Of a stretch of DNA of 64,000 nt, positions 15,666 to 24,558 are shown one piece after another. The first letter of the stretch is position 1; each line of letters begins with the position of its first letter. The DNA comes from Kiritimatiellales bacterium. GTDB lineage: Bacteria; Verrucomicrobiota; Kiritimatiellia; Kiritimatiellales; Tichowtungiaceae. Position numbers and translations under genes: made by a program. The stretch is taken from contig JBBADV010000006.1 in assembly GCA_041656295.1 (NCBI GenBank), forward strand, positions 62,001-126,000, given 5' to 3'. Under the pieces are notes generated by a model that did not search any database, was not told the origin of the DNA, and worked only from the letters and a program-made list of their open reading frames with translations.

Positions 15666-16253
15666 ATGATTACGTTTCTGGAAGGGATCCTGGAAGAAAA
15701 GTCGCCGGCGCGTGTAGTGATCAACGTTGGCGGCGTGGGTTATGAAGTGCTCGTGCCGCTCAGCAGTTTTGACCGCCTGCCGCCGGAGGGCGATCGCGTT
15801 CGTGCGCTGATCTATCATCACATTACCGAAGCAGCACAACTTTTATTCGGTTTTGCGACGGACGAAGAGCGCCGGGTTTTTACGATGCTGCTCGGCGTCA
15901 GCGGTGTCGGACCGAAAACTGCACTGGCGGCGCTCTCCGGACTTTCGGTACGCGAACTGAAAGCGGCGCTGATCGACAGTGATGTCAAACGGATTTCGTC
16001 GATTTCCGGTATCGGCAAAAAAACCGCTGAACGCATTATCGTTGAACTGCGCGATAAATTCACTGCCGGCGAAGCCATTGAAACACTTTCCGGCGCTGAA
16101 GAACCGTCCGGTGACACACGTCTGCGCGATGCCGCGCTGGCACTGATTTCGCTTGGCTACAAACAGGATGACGCGCGTAAAGCGGTGAAAGCGCTGAAGA
16201 TTGAGCCGAGCGCTTCGGTGGAAGAGATCGTGAGGATGGTGCTTTCGAAATAG
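15666..16253 (+). CDS. ruvA: Holliday junction helicase subunit RuvA
   Basis: 195 residues, about the family length. The N-terminal OB domain begins MITFLEGILEEKSPARVVINVGGVGYEV. Two helix-hairpin-helix motifs follow (LGVSGVGPKTALAAL and ISGIGKKTAERIIVELRDK), and a C-terminal RuvB-contact domain (ALISLGYKQDDARKAVKAL). It binds four-way junctions and loads RuvB. ruvB follows, but separated by a four-helix-bundle cassette. Confidence 0.95.
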   Translation: MITFLEGILEEKSPARVVINVGGVGYEVLVPLSSFDRLPPEGDRVRALIYHHITEAAQLLFGFATDEERRVFTMLLGVSGVGPKTALAALSGLSVRELKAALIDSDVKRISSISGIGKKTAERIIVELRDKFTAGEAIETLSGAEEPSGDTRLRDAALALISLGYKQDDARKAVKALKIEPSASVEEIVRMVLSK

Positions 16254-16262
16254 GCACGCGGC

Positions 16263-16676
16263 ACTAGGGATTAGGCACTAGGGAATAAAGAATGGAAGTT
16301 AAGAGTTATCGCGATTTAATAGTCTGGCAGAAAGCTATGCGCTTTGTAACCGATATCTATCGCGATACGGAATGTTTCCCGAAAACGGAACAGTTCGGCC
16401 TGATTCCGCAAATCCGACGCGCGGCGATTTCCGTTCCAAGTAATATCGCCGAAGGCTATGGGCGCAATTCCACCGCTGATTATCTCCGTTTTCTGCAAAT
16501 TGCACGTGGTTCAATATATGAAGTGGAAACTCAACTGGAAATTGCTTTGAATCTGAATTATCTTTCTGCCGCACGATCAGAAAAATTAAACGAACAAAGC
16601 GATGAAATTTCACGCATGTTAAACGGATTGATTACAAAATTGAAAAACAACTAATGCCTAGTGCCTAATCCCTAAT
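16263..16676. mobile_element. four-helix-bundle cassette bounded by 20-bp inverted repeats
   Basis: The left arm (16263-16282, ACTAGGGATTAGGCACTAGG) and the right arm (16657-16676, its complement) match at 19 of 20 positions. They bound one gene and nothing else, and the unit splits ruvA from ruvB. A single gene with terminal inverted repeats but no transposase suggests a cassette mobilised in trans. Confidence 0.6.
16292..16654 (+). CDS. four-helix-bundle protein (S23 / IVS-type)
   Basis: 120 residues. Signature blocks are SYRDLIVWQKAMRFVTDIY at the start, PQIRRAAISVPSNIAEGYGR in the middle, and IARGSIYEVETQLEIA toward the end. This is the family that includes proteins encoded inside 23S rRNA intervening sequences, for which a nucleic-acid role is suspected but not established. 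It sits between ruvA and ruvB inside inverted repeats and ends 10 bases before the right arm core, so it is probably a passenger rather than part of RuvABC. Confidence 0.88.
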   Translation: MEVKSYRDLIVWQKAMRFVTDIYRDTECFPKTEQFGLIPQIRRAAISVPSNIAEGYGRNSTADYLRFLQIARGSIYEVETQLEIALNLNYLSAARSEKLNEQSDEISRMLNGLITKLKNN

Positions 16677-16686
16677 ACCTGCAACT

Positions 16687-17706
16687 ATGATGGACCACAC
16701 AATCACAACTCTGAACCGCCCCGATCAGGACTTTGACATCAAACTCCGTCCGTTGCGGTTCGCCGATTTCACCGGCCAGGAAAAAGTGAAGGAACGGCTT
16801 GAGCTGTTTGTTCAGGCGGCGCGCGCGCGCGGCGATGTACTGGATCATGCGCTGCTGTCCGGTCCGCCGGGACTGGGCAAAACCACACTCGCATATATTA
16901 TTGCCGAAGCGATGGGCGCAACCATTAAATGCACATCCGGACCGGTGATTGATAAGCCGGCGGATCTCGCCGGACTACTGACCGGTCTTGAGCGCGGCGA
17001 TGTTCTGTTTATCGACGAGATTCACCGCATGCAAAAAACCGTCGAAGAATATCTCTATTCCGCGATGGAAGATTTTGTCATTGATATCGTGATCGATCAG
17101 GGCCCGAGCGCGCGATCGATCCGCCTGAACATTCAGCCGTTCACGCTGATCGGCGCAACGACACGCAGCGGACTGCTCTCGGCACCGATGCGCTCGCGGT
17201 TCGGTTTAGTCAATCGTCTGGATTATTATGATGCCGCGACATTGCAGAAAATTATTGAACGTTCGGCGCGGATTCTGAATGTAGATATTGAATCCACCGG
17301 CGCGCTCGAAATTGCACGCCGGTCGCGCGGCACGCCGCGCATTGCTAATAATCTTTTGCGGCGCGTGCGCGATTATGCGCAAATAAGAGCCGACAATATT
17401 ATCACCGCCGATGTCGCCGATAAAGCACTCGAAATGCTTGAAATTGACCAGAACGGGCTCGACGAGATGGATAAACGGATTTTACTGACGATGATTGAAA
17501 AATTCGGCGGCGGACCGGTCGGCATCAGCTCTCTCTCTGTATCTGTCGGCGAAGAAGCCGGCACCATTGAAGAGGTGTACGAGCCCTATCTGATTCAGGA
17601 AGGCTTCATCAAACGCACGCCGCAGGGTCGCGTTGTGCTTCCGCGCGGATTTAAAACCTGCGGAGTAACCCCGACTGGCGACGCGGCACAGCAGCGGTTT
17701 TTATAG
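16687..17706 (+). CDS. ruvB: Holliday junction helicase RuvB
   Basis: 339 residues. Walker A GPPGLGKT (59-66), Walker B LFIDE (107-111), and the sensor/arginine region (FTLIGATTRSGLL, PMRSRFG) are all visible. The C-terminal winged helix holds RTPQGRVVLPRG. It is the AAA+ motor that drives branch migration with RuvA. Its ATG is preceded by the cassette's right inverted repeat, so it may rely on a promoter inside the cassette or on read-through. Confidence 0.96.
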   Translation: MMDHTITTLNRPDQDFDIKLRPLRFADFTGQEKVKERLELFVQAARARGDVLDHALLSGPPGLGKTTLAYIIAEAMGATIKCTSGPVIDKPADLAGLLTGLERGDVLFIDEIHRMQKTVEEYLYSAMEDFVIDIVIDQGPSARSIRLNIQPFTLIGATTRSGLLSAPMRSRFGLVNRLDYYDAATLQKIIERSARILNVDIESTGALEIARRSRGTPRIANNLLRRVRDYAQIRADNIITADVADKALEMLEIDQNGLDEMDKRILLTMIEKFGGGPVGISSLSVSVGEEAGTIEEVYEPYLIQEGFIKRTPQGRVVLPRGFKTCGVTPTGDAAQQRFL

Positions 17707-17731
17707 TAGACGCGACGTCCTCGTCGCGTTC
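17706..17731. repeat. half copy of the GTAGACGCG palindromic repeat after ruvB
   Basis: GTAGACGCGACGTCCTCGTC onward starts on the last base of the ruvB TAG stop. Only one arm is present; full copies are at 21712, 25142 and 63152. Confidence 0.7.
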
Positions 17732-17853
17732 ACGTGTGAATATAAATTTTTTCAGACAGGATAACAGGATGAATGAAAGTTCGCTTGAGCAAGAAATTTC
17801 CCGGCGTCTTGGCGGTTAAAATTTCAGGTCTCAGGTTTTCGCATTCAAATTTT

Positions 17854-18726
17854 CTAGAGACTCCACGGCAGAGTTCCGGGAGATTTTTTATCGAGCCGCC
17901 CGGATGCAAGCATGCAATCAAGCTGCGTGAGCAGACGTTCTTTATCTTTTGGAAAGCGTCCGGCGAGCGGAATAATATTCGATGAATGATCGGCGCGGAA
18001 AACGGTCTGTTCGAGCTCAAGATGCTGAATCAGTTCGCGCAGTTCCGCTACAGCGGCATATTCCGGAATCATCTTGAATCCGCTCTTATACAGCGGCGTA
18101 TTCGGCGTGGTGACCAGCCGCAGCGCCGACAAAAGTTTCGGCTGCATTTTATTCAGTGCCTGTGCCGTTAAAAAAGCATGCTGCATCGAATGCAGTTCGC
18201 CGGCGAGACCAATGAGAATCATCACCGACATTCGCAGTCCTGCATTTTGCGCGCGCTGTGCCGCCGCAATCATTGCACCGGAATTTTCACGTTTATTCAC
18301 TGCGAACAGGATTTCATCATCGCCGCTTTCCAGCCCCATATAAAGCGTGTGCAGTTTTAACTCTTGCAGCCGCCGGAGCTCAGCATCCGTTTTTTTGAGA
18401 ATTGATGAACCGTTAGCGTAAATGCCGACACGCGTGAGCGCCGGGAATTTTTCGTTCAACAAAATCAGCATTGTTTCCAGTGCCGTAAAATCCAGACCCA
18501 TCACATCGCCGTCTGCCAGAAAAATCCGGCGCGCGTCCTGCCGCCCTTGTGCGGCGCGCGTAAATTCCTTTTCCGCTGCGTCGAGTCCGTGAAACTGATA
18601 GCGCACACCTTTATACATGCCGCAAAATGTACAGCTGTTCCACGGGCATCCGTCCGCGACACGCAGGATCAGACTTTCCGCTTCCGCCGGCGGGCGAAAC
18701 AGTGTATGGCTTTTTTCGAAAAACAT
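17854..18726 (-). CDS. radical SAM protein with CX4CX2C cluster motif
   Basis: 290 residues. ADGCPWNSCTFCGMYKG carries the cysteines that would hold the [4Fe-4S] cluster, with spacing CX4CX2C instead of the canonical CX3CX2C. A GIYANGSSI strand and LYMGLESGDDEIL, the family's usual glycine/acidic SAM-binding regions, follow, and then the barrel end (LIGLAGELHSMQHAFLTAQAL). The substrate is unknown. It may belong to the radical SAM subgroup with CP(W/Y)N-CTFC motifs. It is transcribed alone, minus strand, with no ribosome site seen. Confidence 0.75.
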   Translation of the reverse strand: MFFEKSHTLFRPPAEAESLILRVADGCPWNSCTFCGMYKGVRYQFHGLDAAEKEFTRAAQGRQDARRIFLADGDVMGLDFTALETMLILLNEKFPALTRVGIYANGSSILKKTDAELRRLQELKLHTLYMGLESGDDEILFAVNKRENSGAMIAAAQRAQNAGLRMSVMILIGLAGELHSMQHAFLTAQALNKMQPKLLSALRLVTTPNTPLYKSGFKMIPEYAAVAELRELIQHLELEQTVFRADHSSNIIPLAGRFPKDKERLLTQLDCMLASGRLDKKSPGTLPWSL

Positions 18727-18840
18727 GAATGGACGATATCAGATTTTATAAGTCAAAAAAGGTGCGTTTTATGTGCTGTAAAAAATTATAATTCAGGCAT
18801 GACCCCCCCCTGGCATCGCAGACATGGATTTATTCAATCG

Positions 18841-19668
18841 TTACGGAGCAGTGCTACATAAATGCTGTCGATACATTGTTGGTGACATACCGGTGTTATT
18901 TTTAAAAAATCGTGAAAAATAATACGGATCATCAAATCCGGCATGTTCCGCGATTTCCCCGATTTGAATGTACGGGTCTTTCAATAAAGGCAGAACGTGC
19001 TGTATTCTACGGCGGTTTAAAAATTCTTTAGGGGAACATCCGATAGTTCTTTTAAAAAGGGTTGAAAAATACGTCCGCTCTAATCCTGAAATCCGGGCGA
19101 GATCATCAATCCGGATTGGACCGGGAATTTGATCATTAATAAACCGGATCGCTTTGTTCAGGTTTGTGATTTCTTTTTTATCCAGAAGTGTACTGCCTGG
19201 GCATATAAAAACGGAAAGAATAGTCATCAGTGTTCCGATGGACTCCATGAATTTACCGGCGTTATCGCGGGATAAAAATCCATCGTATGCTTTATGAATC
19301 CGTTGCAGCTTATCCTCAATATCCGGTATTTGGGAAACAGGGCGTCTCTTTTGTATTTTAAATTGACGGCATAAATTGATGCCGTCTGCAGTCAAACATT
19401 GAAAATGCACCCAGTGAATTTCGACAGTTGTTCCGGTCGAAAAGGAATGATACGAATCTCCCGGGAAGAGATAGATATATCCCGGAGTCAGCTTTACGGA
19501 TACACCGTCAATATTATATCGTCCCTCCCCTGATTTTATAAAATAAAGTTTATTATCTGTCTCCAGATAAGGGTCTGCATACCAGCTAATATCCGGATTA
19601 TGCACTCCATAGCGGGTAACATGAAATTGCGCCCCGATTAATGGATTCGATTGTGCAGAATACAGCAT
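18841..19668 (-). CDS. AraC-family regulator with cupin sensor
   Basis: 275 residues. The N-terminal half is a cupin-like beta barrel (DNKLYFIKSGEGRYNIDG ... TPGYIYLFPGDSYHSF), and the last 100 residues hold two HTHs (IRIDDLARISGLERTYFSTLFKRTIGCSPKEFL and IQIGEIAEHAGFDDPYYFSRFFKNNTGMSP). This layout is typical of sugar-responsive AraC activators. It is divergent from the URO-D-like gene at 19829, with 160 bases between, so it probably controls that gene. An 8-base C run lies near 18803, beyond its stop. Confidence 0.88.
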   Translation of the reverse strand: MLYSAQSNPLIGAQFHVTRYGVHNPDISWYADPYLETDNKLYFIKSGEGRYNIDGVSVKLTPGYIYLFPGDSYHSFSTGTTVEIHWVHFQCLTADGINLCRQFKIQKRRPVSQIPDIEDKLQRIHKAYDGFLSRDNAGKFMESIGTLMTILSVFICPGSTLLDKKEITNLNKAIRFINDQIPGPIRIDDLARISGLERTYFSTLFKRTIGCSPKEFLNRRRIQHVLPLLKDPYIQIGEIAEHAGFDDPYYFSRFFKNNTGMSPTMYRQHLCSTAP

Positions 19669-19828
19669 AATTCGCCTTTTTACATAAAAAATCTATTTAT
19701 GAATTCATATACTTTATTAAAAAGCAGGTTAAGCAAACAAATGTCCATTAAATTCAAACGTCTGTCCATGTTAATTTATCCGGTCTTATACATACTGATT
19801 GCAAGCAGTTTAAAACCGGAGATATTCG

Positions 19829-21121
19829 ATGAATGCAATAAAACAAAATGAAATACCGGCAACAGGTGCAATCATGCCCGTTTCATCTCACGACCGTAAG
19901 ATTTTAAAAACGCTGGCGTTCCAAAAGGCTGAGATTGCTGCACTTCCAATTCATCAGGAGAAAAAAATACTGTGGCAGAAACTGAATGATAAACAGTCTG
20001 TCCGTCCAATGGTCTGGATCAATGAAGTCTGCTGGCATGAAATGAATATAAATGATGAATTGACTCTTCAATGTGAAGGGGCATGGGCACGCAACCAGGA
20101 ATTAATTCTTCGTAAAGAATTATATCAGTGGAAGCATTTCCCGTGCGATATGATCATTGACCCGTGGATATATTGTCAGAAAATTATTTGCAGCACGGAG
20201 TTCGGAATAACTGAGCAAGCGGTTATTTTAAAGACAGATGACCAAAACTCCATCGTGTCACACCATTATGAAACACAAATTGAATCATTTGCAGATCTGG
20301 AAAAAATAAAAATTCCGGAAATTCGTTACGATGGAACCGCCACAGAGTTGCACTATGAAATGATGTCTGAATTATTTTCCGAAATTCTTCCGGTCAAAAA
20401 AGAAGGACAAAAGCATATCTGGTTTACGCCCTGGGATTTTCTCATTCGTGTAATCGGCGCGGAAACCGCCATGCTCATGATGTACGAAAACCCGGAGCTT
20501 GTTCATGCCATGGTTGACCGTGTAGTTGACGCCTGGATGAATAAACTGGATCAATTGGTCGAACAGAATTTACTTTCTTTAGATTGCAATAACACCCGCA
20601 TCGGTTCCGGCGGTTACGGATATGTATCTGATCTTCCCGGCAATGATTATCATCCTGACAAAATTTTACCGCATAATATGTGGGGCTGTTCTAACGCACA
20701 GATTTTCTCGGAGATTTCCCCGGAATTTCACTGGGAATTTGCCGTTGCCCACGATTTGCGCTGGATGGAACGATGGGGATTAAATTATTATGGGTGTTGC
20801 GAACAGCTGGATAATAAGGCAGGCGTTCTGGCAAAAATTCCTAATCTTCGAAAAGTCTCTGTCAGTCCGTGGTGTAATACAGAACGCGCGATTGAAAATC
20901 TGGGAGAAAAATATGTGCTTAGCCGGAAACCGAATCCGGCGATTCTGGCAGAAGGCATGTGGCATCCGGAACGGGCCAGAAAAGACATCAGAACATTTTT
21001 AAATGCGGCAGAAAGGCGCTGCCATATCGAATTGATTATGAAAGATATTTCTACGGTACGCTATCACCCGCAGCGTCTTTGGGAATGGGCTCAAATAGCA
21101 ATGGAAGAGGTCTCCGGCTGA
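19829..21121 (+). CDS. URO-D superfamily protein next to an AraC regulator
   Basis: 430 residues, of the uroporphyrinogen decarboxylase superfamily by fold pattern: ERWGLNYYGCCEQLDNKAGVLAKIPNLRKVSVSPW with IENLGEKYVLSRKPNPAIL. It has no heme-pathway partners nearby. GCCE (322-325) stands where the HxC ligand of cobalamin methyltransferases sits. A GGAG site precedes the ATG. Its divergence from AraC suggests induction by a carbohydrate or a related substrate. Chemistry is unknown; a corrinoid-type methyl transfer or a decarboxylation are both possible. Confidence 0.7.
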   Translation: MNAIKQNEIPATGAIMPVSSHDRKILKTLAFQKAEIAALPIHQEKKILWQKLNDKQSVRPMVWINEVCWHEMNINDELTLQCEGAWARNQELILRKELYQWKHFPCDMIIDPWIYCQKIICSTEFGITEQAVILKTDDQNSIVSHHYETQIESFADLEKIKIPEIRYDGTATELHYEMMSELFSEILPVKKEGQKHIWFTPWDFLIRVIGAETAMLMMYENPELVHAMVDRVVDAWMNKLDQLVEQNLLSLDCNNTRIGSGGYGYVSDLPGNDYHPDKILPHNMWGCSNAQIFSEISPEFHWEFAVAHDLRWMERWGLNYYGCCEQLDNKAGVLAKIPNLRKVSVSPWCNTERAIENLGEKYVLSRKPNPAILAEGMWHPERARKDIRTFLNAAERRCHIELIMKDISTVRYHPQRLWEWAQIAMEEVSG

Positions 21122-21145
21122 ATAAAATTTAATCCGGAATAATTT

Positions 21146-21715
21146 ATGAAAACAAAAAGATTGCAGCGGTGTAACTGGTGCGGCGATGATCCGTTGTATG
21201 TGAAGTATCATGATGAAGAGTGGGGCCGTGAAGTTACAGATGACGGCAGAATGTTTGAATTTCTTGTGCTTGAAGGCGCGCAGGCCGGCTTGAGCTGGCT
21301 GACGATTCTGCACCGGCGCGAAAATTATCGGAAAGCATTTGCCAGTTTTGATCCGGAGCAGGTCGCGCAATTTACGGACGCCGATGTTGAGCGGTTGATG
21401 AATAACACCGGCATTATTCGCAACCGGAGAAAAATTGTCTCAGCCGTTTCCAATGCAAAATTGTTTTTGGAACTGCAAAAAGAATTCGGCAGTTTCTGTA
21501 ATTATCTGCGGACATTTCTGCCGGCCGGCAGGCCGGTCATCAATCACTGGAAAACGGAAAAAGAGATTCCGGCGACCAGTGCAATTTCTGACGCGATCAG
21601 CAAAGACATGAAAAAGCGCGGCTTCAAATTTTTCGGCAGCACCATCTGCTACGCATACCTGCAAGCCGTCGGTTACGTCAACGATCACATTGTTGGATGT
21701 TTTTGTAGAAAGTAG
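21146..21715 (+). CDS. tag: DNA-3-methyladenine glycosylase I
   Basis: 189 residues, the family size. RCNWCGDDPLYVKYHDEEWG at the N-terminus supplies Cys/His zinc-site residues, FLVLEGAQAGLSWLTIL the DNA-binding HhH region, and KFFGSTICYAYLQAVGYVNDH the C-terminal core. It excises 3-methyladenine from DNA. The TAG stop is contributed by the palindromic repeat that begins at 21712, so this end was set or kept by a repeat insertion. Confidence 0.93.
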   Translation: MKTKRLQRCNWCGDDPLYVKYHDEEWGREVTDDGRMFEFLVLEGAQAGLSWLTILHRRENYRKAFASFDPEQVAQFTDADVERLMNNTGIIRNRRKIVSAVSNAKLFLELQKEFGSFCNYLRTFLPAGRPVINHWKTEKEIPATSAISDAISKDMKKRGFKFFGSTICYAYLQAVGYVNDHIVGCFCRK

Positions 21716-21773
21716 ACGCGACGCCCTCGTCGCGTTCTCTGCGTGCGTGACGCGGCGGGGGCGTCGCGTCTAC
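21712..21773. repeat. GTAGACGCG palindromic repeat between tag and hrpB
   Basis: 62 bases with GTAGAC at one end and GTCTAC at the other; arms of about 24 bases pair with few mismatches around a short middle. It follows the convergent stops of tag and hrpB, so it can serve as a bidirectional hairpin terminator. It is the intergenic counterpart of the in-frame copy in apbE. Confidence 0.8.
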
Positions 21774-21789
21774 TTTAATCGGCAATGCC

Positions 21790-24501
21790 CTAAATCCATT
21801 TCCACTTCGGATAGCGGCGGGAAAGCGCCGGTTTCAGTTCGGGATACGCCGTGCGCCAGAACGATGCAAGATCTTCGGTTTTCTGCACCGGCCGCCGGTT
21901 CGGTGCCAGCAGTTCAACAACGAGCGGCACGCGCCCGAAAGCAATCGCCGGCGTTTTAGTGACACCGAAAAAATCCTGAATCATGGCGGACAGCACCGGC
22001 TTGTGTCCGGCTTCGTAGCGGATGCGCGCGCGGTGTCCGGTCGGCAGTGTAAACCGCTCCGGCATCTGTTCATCAATCCAGCGTCGCTGTTCGTATGGCA
22101 GCCAGCTGCGCACGATCTCTTTCACATTGGTTTCGCGCAAATCTTTCCGGCTTACGGCGCCGTAACAGATCTCCTCCAGCATAGTTTGCCGCGCCGCGTC
22201 GTCAATCGCCGGAATACCGAGATCAGGACACCATCCGGCGAGCAGGTTAACGCGCAGAATCCAGTGTTCAATCTCTTCAGTCCAGCCTGGAATTTCAATA
22301 CCGCCTTTTAACACTTCGGCGGCGAGTACGGTGGCGGCTTCCTCTTTCGTCGGATTCTGTGTGATAGACGATTCAAGAATCAGATCGCGGAATTTTTCGC
22401 GGTGTTCAACGACCACACGCTTTAATACCGGATCATATTTTGCAATGCGCTCAGCCGTGAAATCCTCCGGAAAAAGTTCTTCAAGCCATTCGGGGTTTAC
22501 CGCAGTGGCCAGGTTGAGCAGTACGCCGGTTTGTCCGCGCGTCTGTCCGATTTCCGTAATTTCGGCGGCGACAAACAGCTGTGCGGCGCGCACCGCACTT
22601 TCGCGCGCGAGTTCGCCGGTGCGTCCGTGAACCAGTTCACAGCGCAGCGTACCGCGATCGCACCGGCGCGCAAGCTGATCGGAAAATGCCATCAGAATAC
22701 ATCTCTGCAACGATTCTTCTTCCGGTGCGGCGCGGTTGATTTTTAATCCCTGCTGTTCGGCGATCTGCATGAAGCGTTCATAGAGCGGCGTCACCTGCCG
22801 CGCGGCGCCGGCGTGGATACCGAGCCGCCGGCATGCCTGAACATCATACCGGTTTTTATCGGCAAAGCTCCACGCGCGCATCAGCCGCTTAAAATCCGAA
22901 ACATCGTTGTCGCCGAAAAGTTCATCGCGTTCGCTGCGCGTCTCCCTGCCGGCGTTGCGCTGCAGAATTCCGCGTCCCTGAGTGAGCGCCGCAATTAAGC
23001 ACGCCTGCCGGACGCAGTGATAGTCATCGGCGGCGAGCAGCATACGCGCGTAGCGCGGATGCATCGGAAACTGAATCATCCGCATTCCGGTTTTTGTAAT
23101 TGCTCCGGCGCGGTCAATCGCACCGAGATCGGTGAGCAGCGTAATGGTTCGCGCCAGCGCCGCCGGATCGGGTTTTTCAAGCCAGCCGAAATTTTCAATA
23201 TCGTCAATACCGCCGGCTTTTAAAGCGAGCACGACTTCGGAAAGATCATGCCGCAGAATTTCCGGCAGTTCCTGCGCGCGGCGCGTCGCCTGTTCCTGCA
23301 GCGTCCAGAGGCGCATACAAATTCCCGGCGCAGTGCGCCCGGCGCGGCCGGTGCGCTGAGCGGCGGACGCGCGGCTGATGCGTTCGATCATTAATGTATC
23401 GATGCCGCGATTCGGATCGTAGCGCGCGATGCGTGCAAGTCCGCTGTCGATCACAATCCGGATGCCCCCAATTGTAATCGACGTTTCGGCGATGTTAGTG
23501 GCAACCACAACTTTCCGGCGGTCGCAGTTTCCCGTGGCGGCGTCCTGATCCTGCGGCGACAGTTCGCCGTGCAGCGGCATTACGGCAAAATCTTTGGCGC
23601 ACGGTTTTGCGCGCACCGCTTCCACCGTGCGCGAAATTTCATACGCGCCGGGCATAAAAATCAGCACGTCACCGGCGGCACCGGAACAGACTGCGGTTTC
23701 AAACGCATCGGCGGCGGCGTCCCAGACAGGCTGATGATTAAAATCAATCCGCCTGGCAGCGTACTGAATTTCCACCGGAAACATGCGGCCTTCGGATTTC
23801 AGTGCGCGGCACGGCGCGAGATAGTCGCGCAGCGGCGCGGCGTCGAGTGTCGCCGACATCACAATGATTTTCAAATCCGGCCGTATCTGCTGCAAATGCA
23901 ATGCGCGGGCAAGCGTGATGTCGCCGTACAAATGGCGCTCGTGAAATTCGTCGAAACAGATGGCGCCCACATCGCGCAGTTCCGGATCGCTCAATAACTT
24001 GCGCAGCAGGATGCCCTCAGTGACATACGTGATGCGCGTTTTTTCAGAAACGCAGTTTTCAAAGCGAACCTGATAGCCGACCTCAGCGCCGGTTGTTCCG
24101 CTGCGCTCCTGCGCGACGCGGCGCGCGAGCATGCGCGCCGCCAGCCGGCGCGGCTGAAGCACCACAATCTGTGGCGCATTGGTGGCACAGACACTTCTGT
24201 CTGGGCAGTTTTTTATTTCGGATTTCGTGGAAGGGCAGACTGGAATGTCTGCTCCGCTGGAAGACGCGGGAGAAGGGCAGACAAGAATGTCTGCCCCACC
24301 TGAAGAAGGGCAGACTGGAAAGTCCGCCTCACCGGAAGAGAGATCTGCCCCGCCGAATAATCCGGAATCCAGCAGCATTTGCGGCACCTGCGTCGATTTA
24401 CCGGAACCGGTCGGCGCTTCAATAATCAGCCGGTTCGTTTCGCGCACTGCCGCAATAATTTCGGCATGCAGCTCATAAATTGGAAGTTCGTTTCGATTCA
24501 C
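21790..24501 (-). CDS. hrpB: ATP-dependent helicase HrpB with in-frame repeat insertion
   Basis: 903 residues from a GTG at 24501, chosen because the helicase homology begins NRNELPIYELHAEIIAAV; the frame continues 103 codons upstream but that stretch does not match. Walker A is APTGSGKST (29-37), motif Ia QPRRLAARMLA (about 116-126), the DEAH-box is DEFH in CFDEFHERHL, and motif VI is QRTGRAGR. A C-terminal HrpB-specific domain follows. Between Walker A and motif Ia, where HrpB normally has about 15-20 residues, there are about 60 extra residues made of repeats reading GADxPVCPS, see the repeat entry. The role of HrpB is not well defined; an RNA helicase function is assumed. Confidence 0.9.
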   Translation of the reverse strand: MNRNELPIYELHAEIIAAVRETNRLIIEAPTGSGKSTQVPQMLLDSGLFGGADLSSGEADFPVCPSSGGADILVCPSPASSSGADIPVCPSTKSEIKNCPDRSVCATNAPQIVVLQPRRLAARMLARRVAQERSGTTGAEVGYQVRFENCVSEKTRITYVTEGILLRKLLSDPELRDVGAICFDEFHERHLYGDITLARALHLQQIRPDLKIIVMSATLDAAPLRDYLAPCRALKSEGRMFPVEIQYAARRIDFNHQPVWDAAADAFETAVCSGAAGDVLIFMPGAYEISRTVEAVRAKPCAKDFAVMPLHGELSPQDQDAATGNCDRRKVVVATNIAETSITIGGIRIVIDSGLARIARYDPNRGIDTLMIERISRASAAQRTGRAGRTAPGICMRLWTLQEQATRRAQELPEILRHDLSEVVLALKAGGIDDIENFGWLEKPDPAALARTITLLTDLGAIDRAGAITKTGMRMIQFPMHPRYARMLLAADDYHCVRQACLIAALTQGRGILQRNAGRETRSERDELFGDNDVSDFKRLMRAWSFADKNRYDVQACRRLGIHAGAARQVTPLYERFMQIAEQQGLKINRAAPEEESLQRCILMAFSDQLARRCDRGTLRCELVHGRTGELARESAVRAAQLFVAAEITEIGQTRGQTGVLLNLATAVNPEWLEELFPEDFTAERIAKYDPVLKRVVVEHREKFRDLILESSITQNPTKEEAATVLAAEVLKGGIEIPGWTEEIEHWILRVNLLAGWCPDLGIPAIDDAARQTMLEEICYGAVSRKDLRETNVKEIVRSWLPYEQRRWIDEQMPERFTLPTGHRARIRYEAGHKPVLSAMIQDFFGVTKTPAIAFGRVPLVVELLAPNRRPVQKTEDLASFWRTAYPELKPALSRRYPKWKWI
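24184..24330. repeat. tandem GGGCAGACA palindromes inserted in frame in hrpB
   Basis: On the plus strand: copy at 24184-24207, then GGGCAGACTGGAATGTCTGC (24233-24252), GGGCAGACAAGAATGTCTGC (24275-24294) and GGGCAGACTGGAAAGTCCGC (24308-24327). The starts of the last three are spaced 42 and 33 bases, both multiples of three, so the frame is kept. The minus-strand product of each is GADxxVCPS. Relatives lie intergenically at 30007-30056 and 48539-48560. Confidence 0.85.
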
Positions 24502-24558
24502 AAAATTATTTTTATCACGGGCTATACTGAAGGCACGGAAAATTATCTGCAAGCTTAA

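Noticed and set aside
18802..18811. Phase-variable C tract controlling AraC
   Set aside because: The 8-base C run is downstream of both flanking minus-strand starts of interest and not within a reading frame or promoter spacer.
18841..21121. AraC and URO-D pair as part of the sulfatase locus
   Set aside because: It lies 11 kb away with unrelated genes between; only superfamily membership is shared.
24184..24330. Possible CRISPR-like array of repeats in hrpB
   Set aside because: Copies are short palindromes with unequal spacing (42 and 33 bases), they keep the reading frame, and the same sequence occurs singly elsewhere. No cas genes are present.
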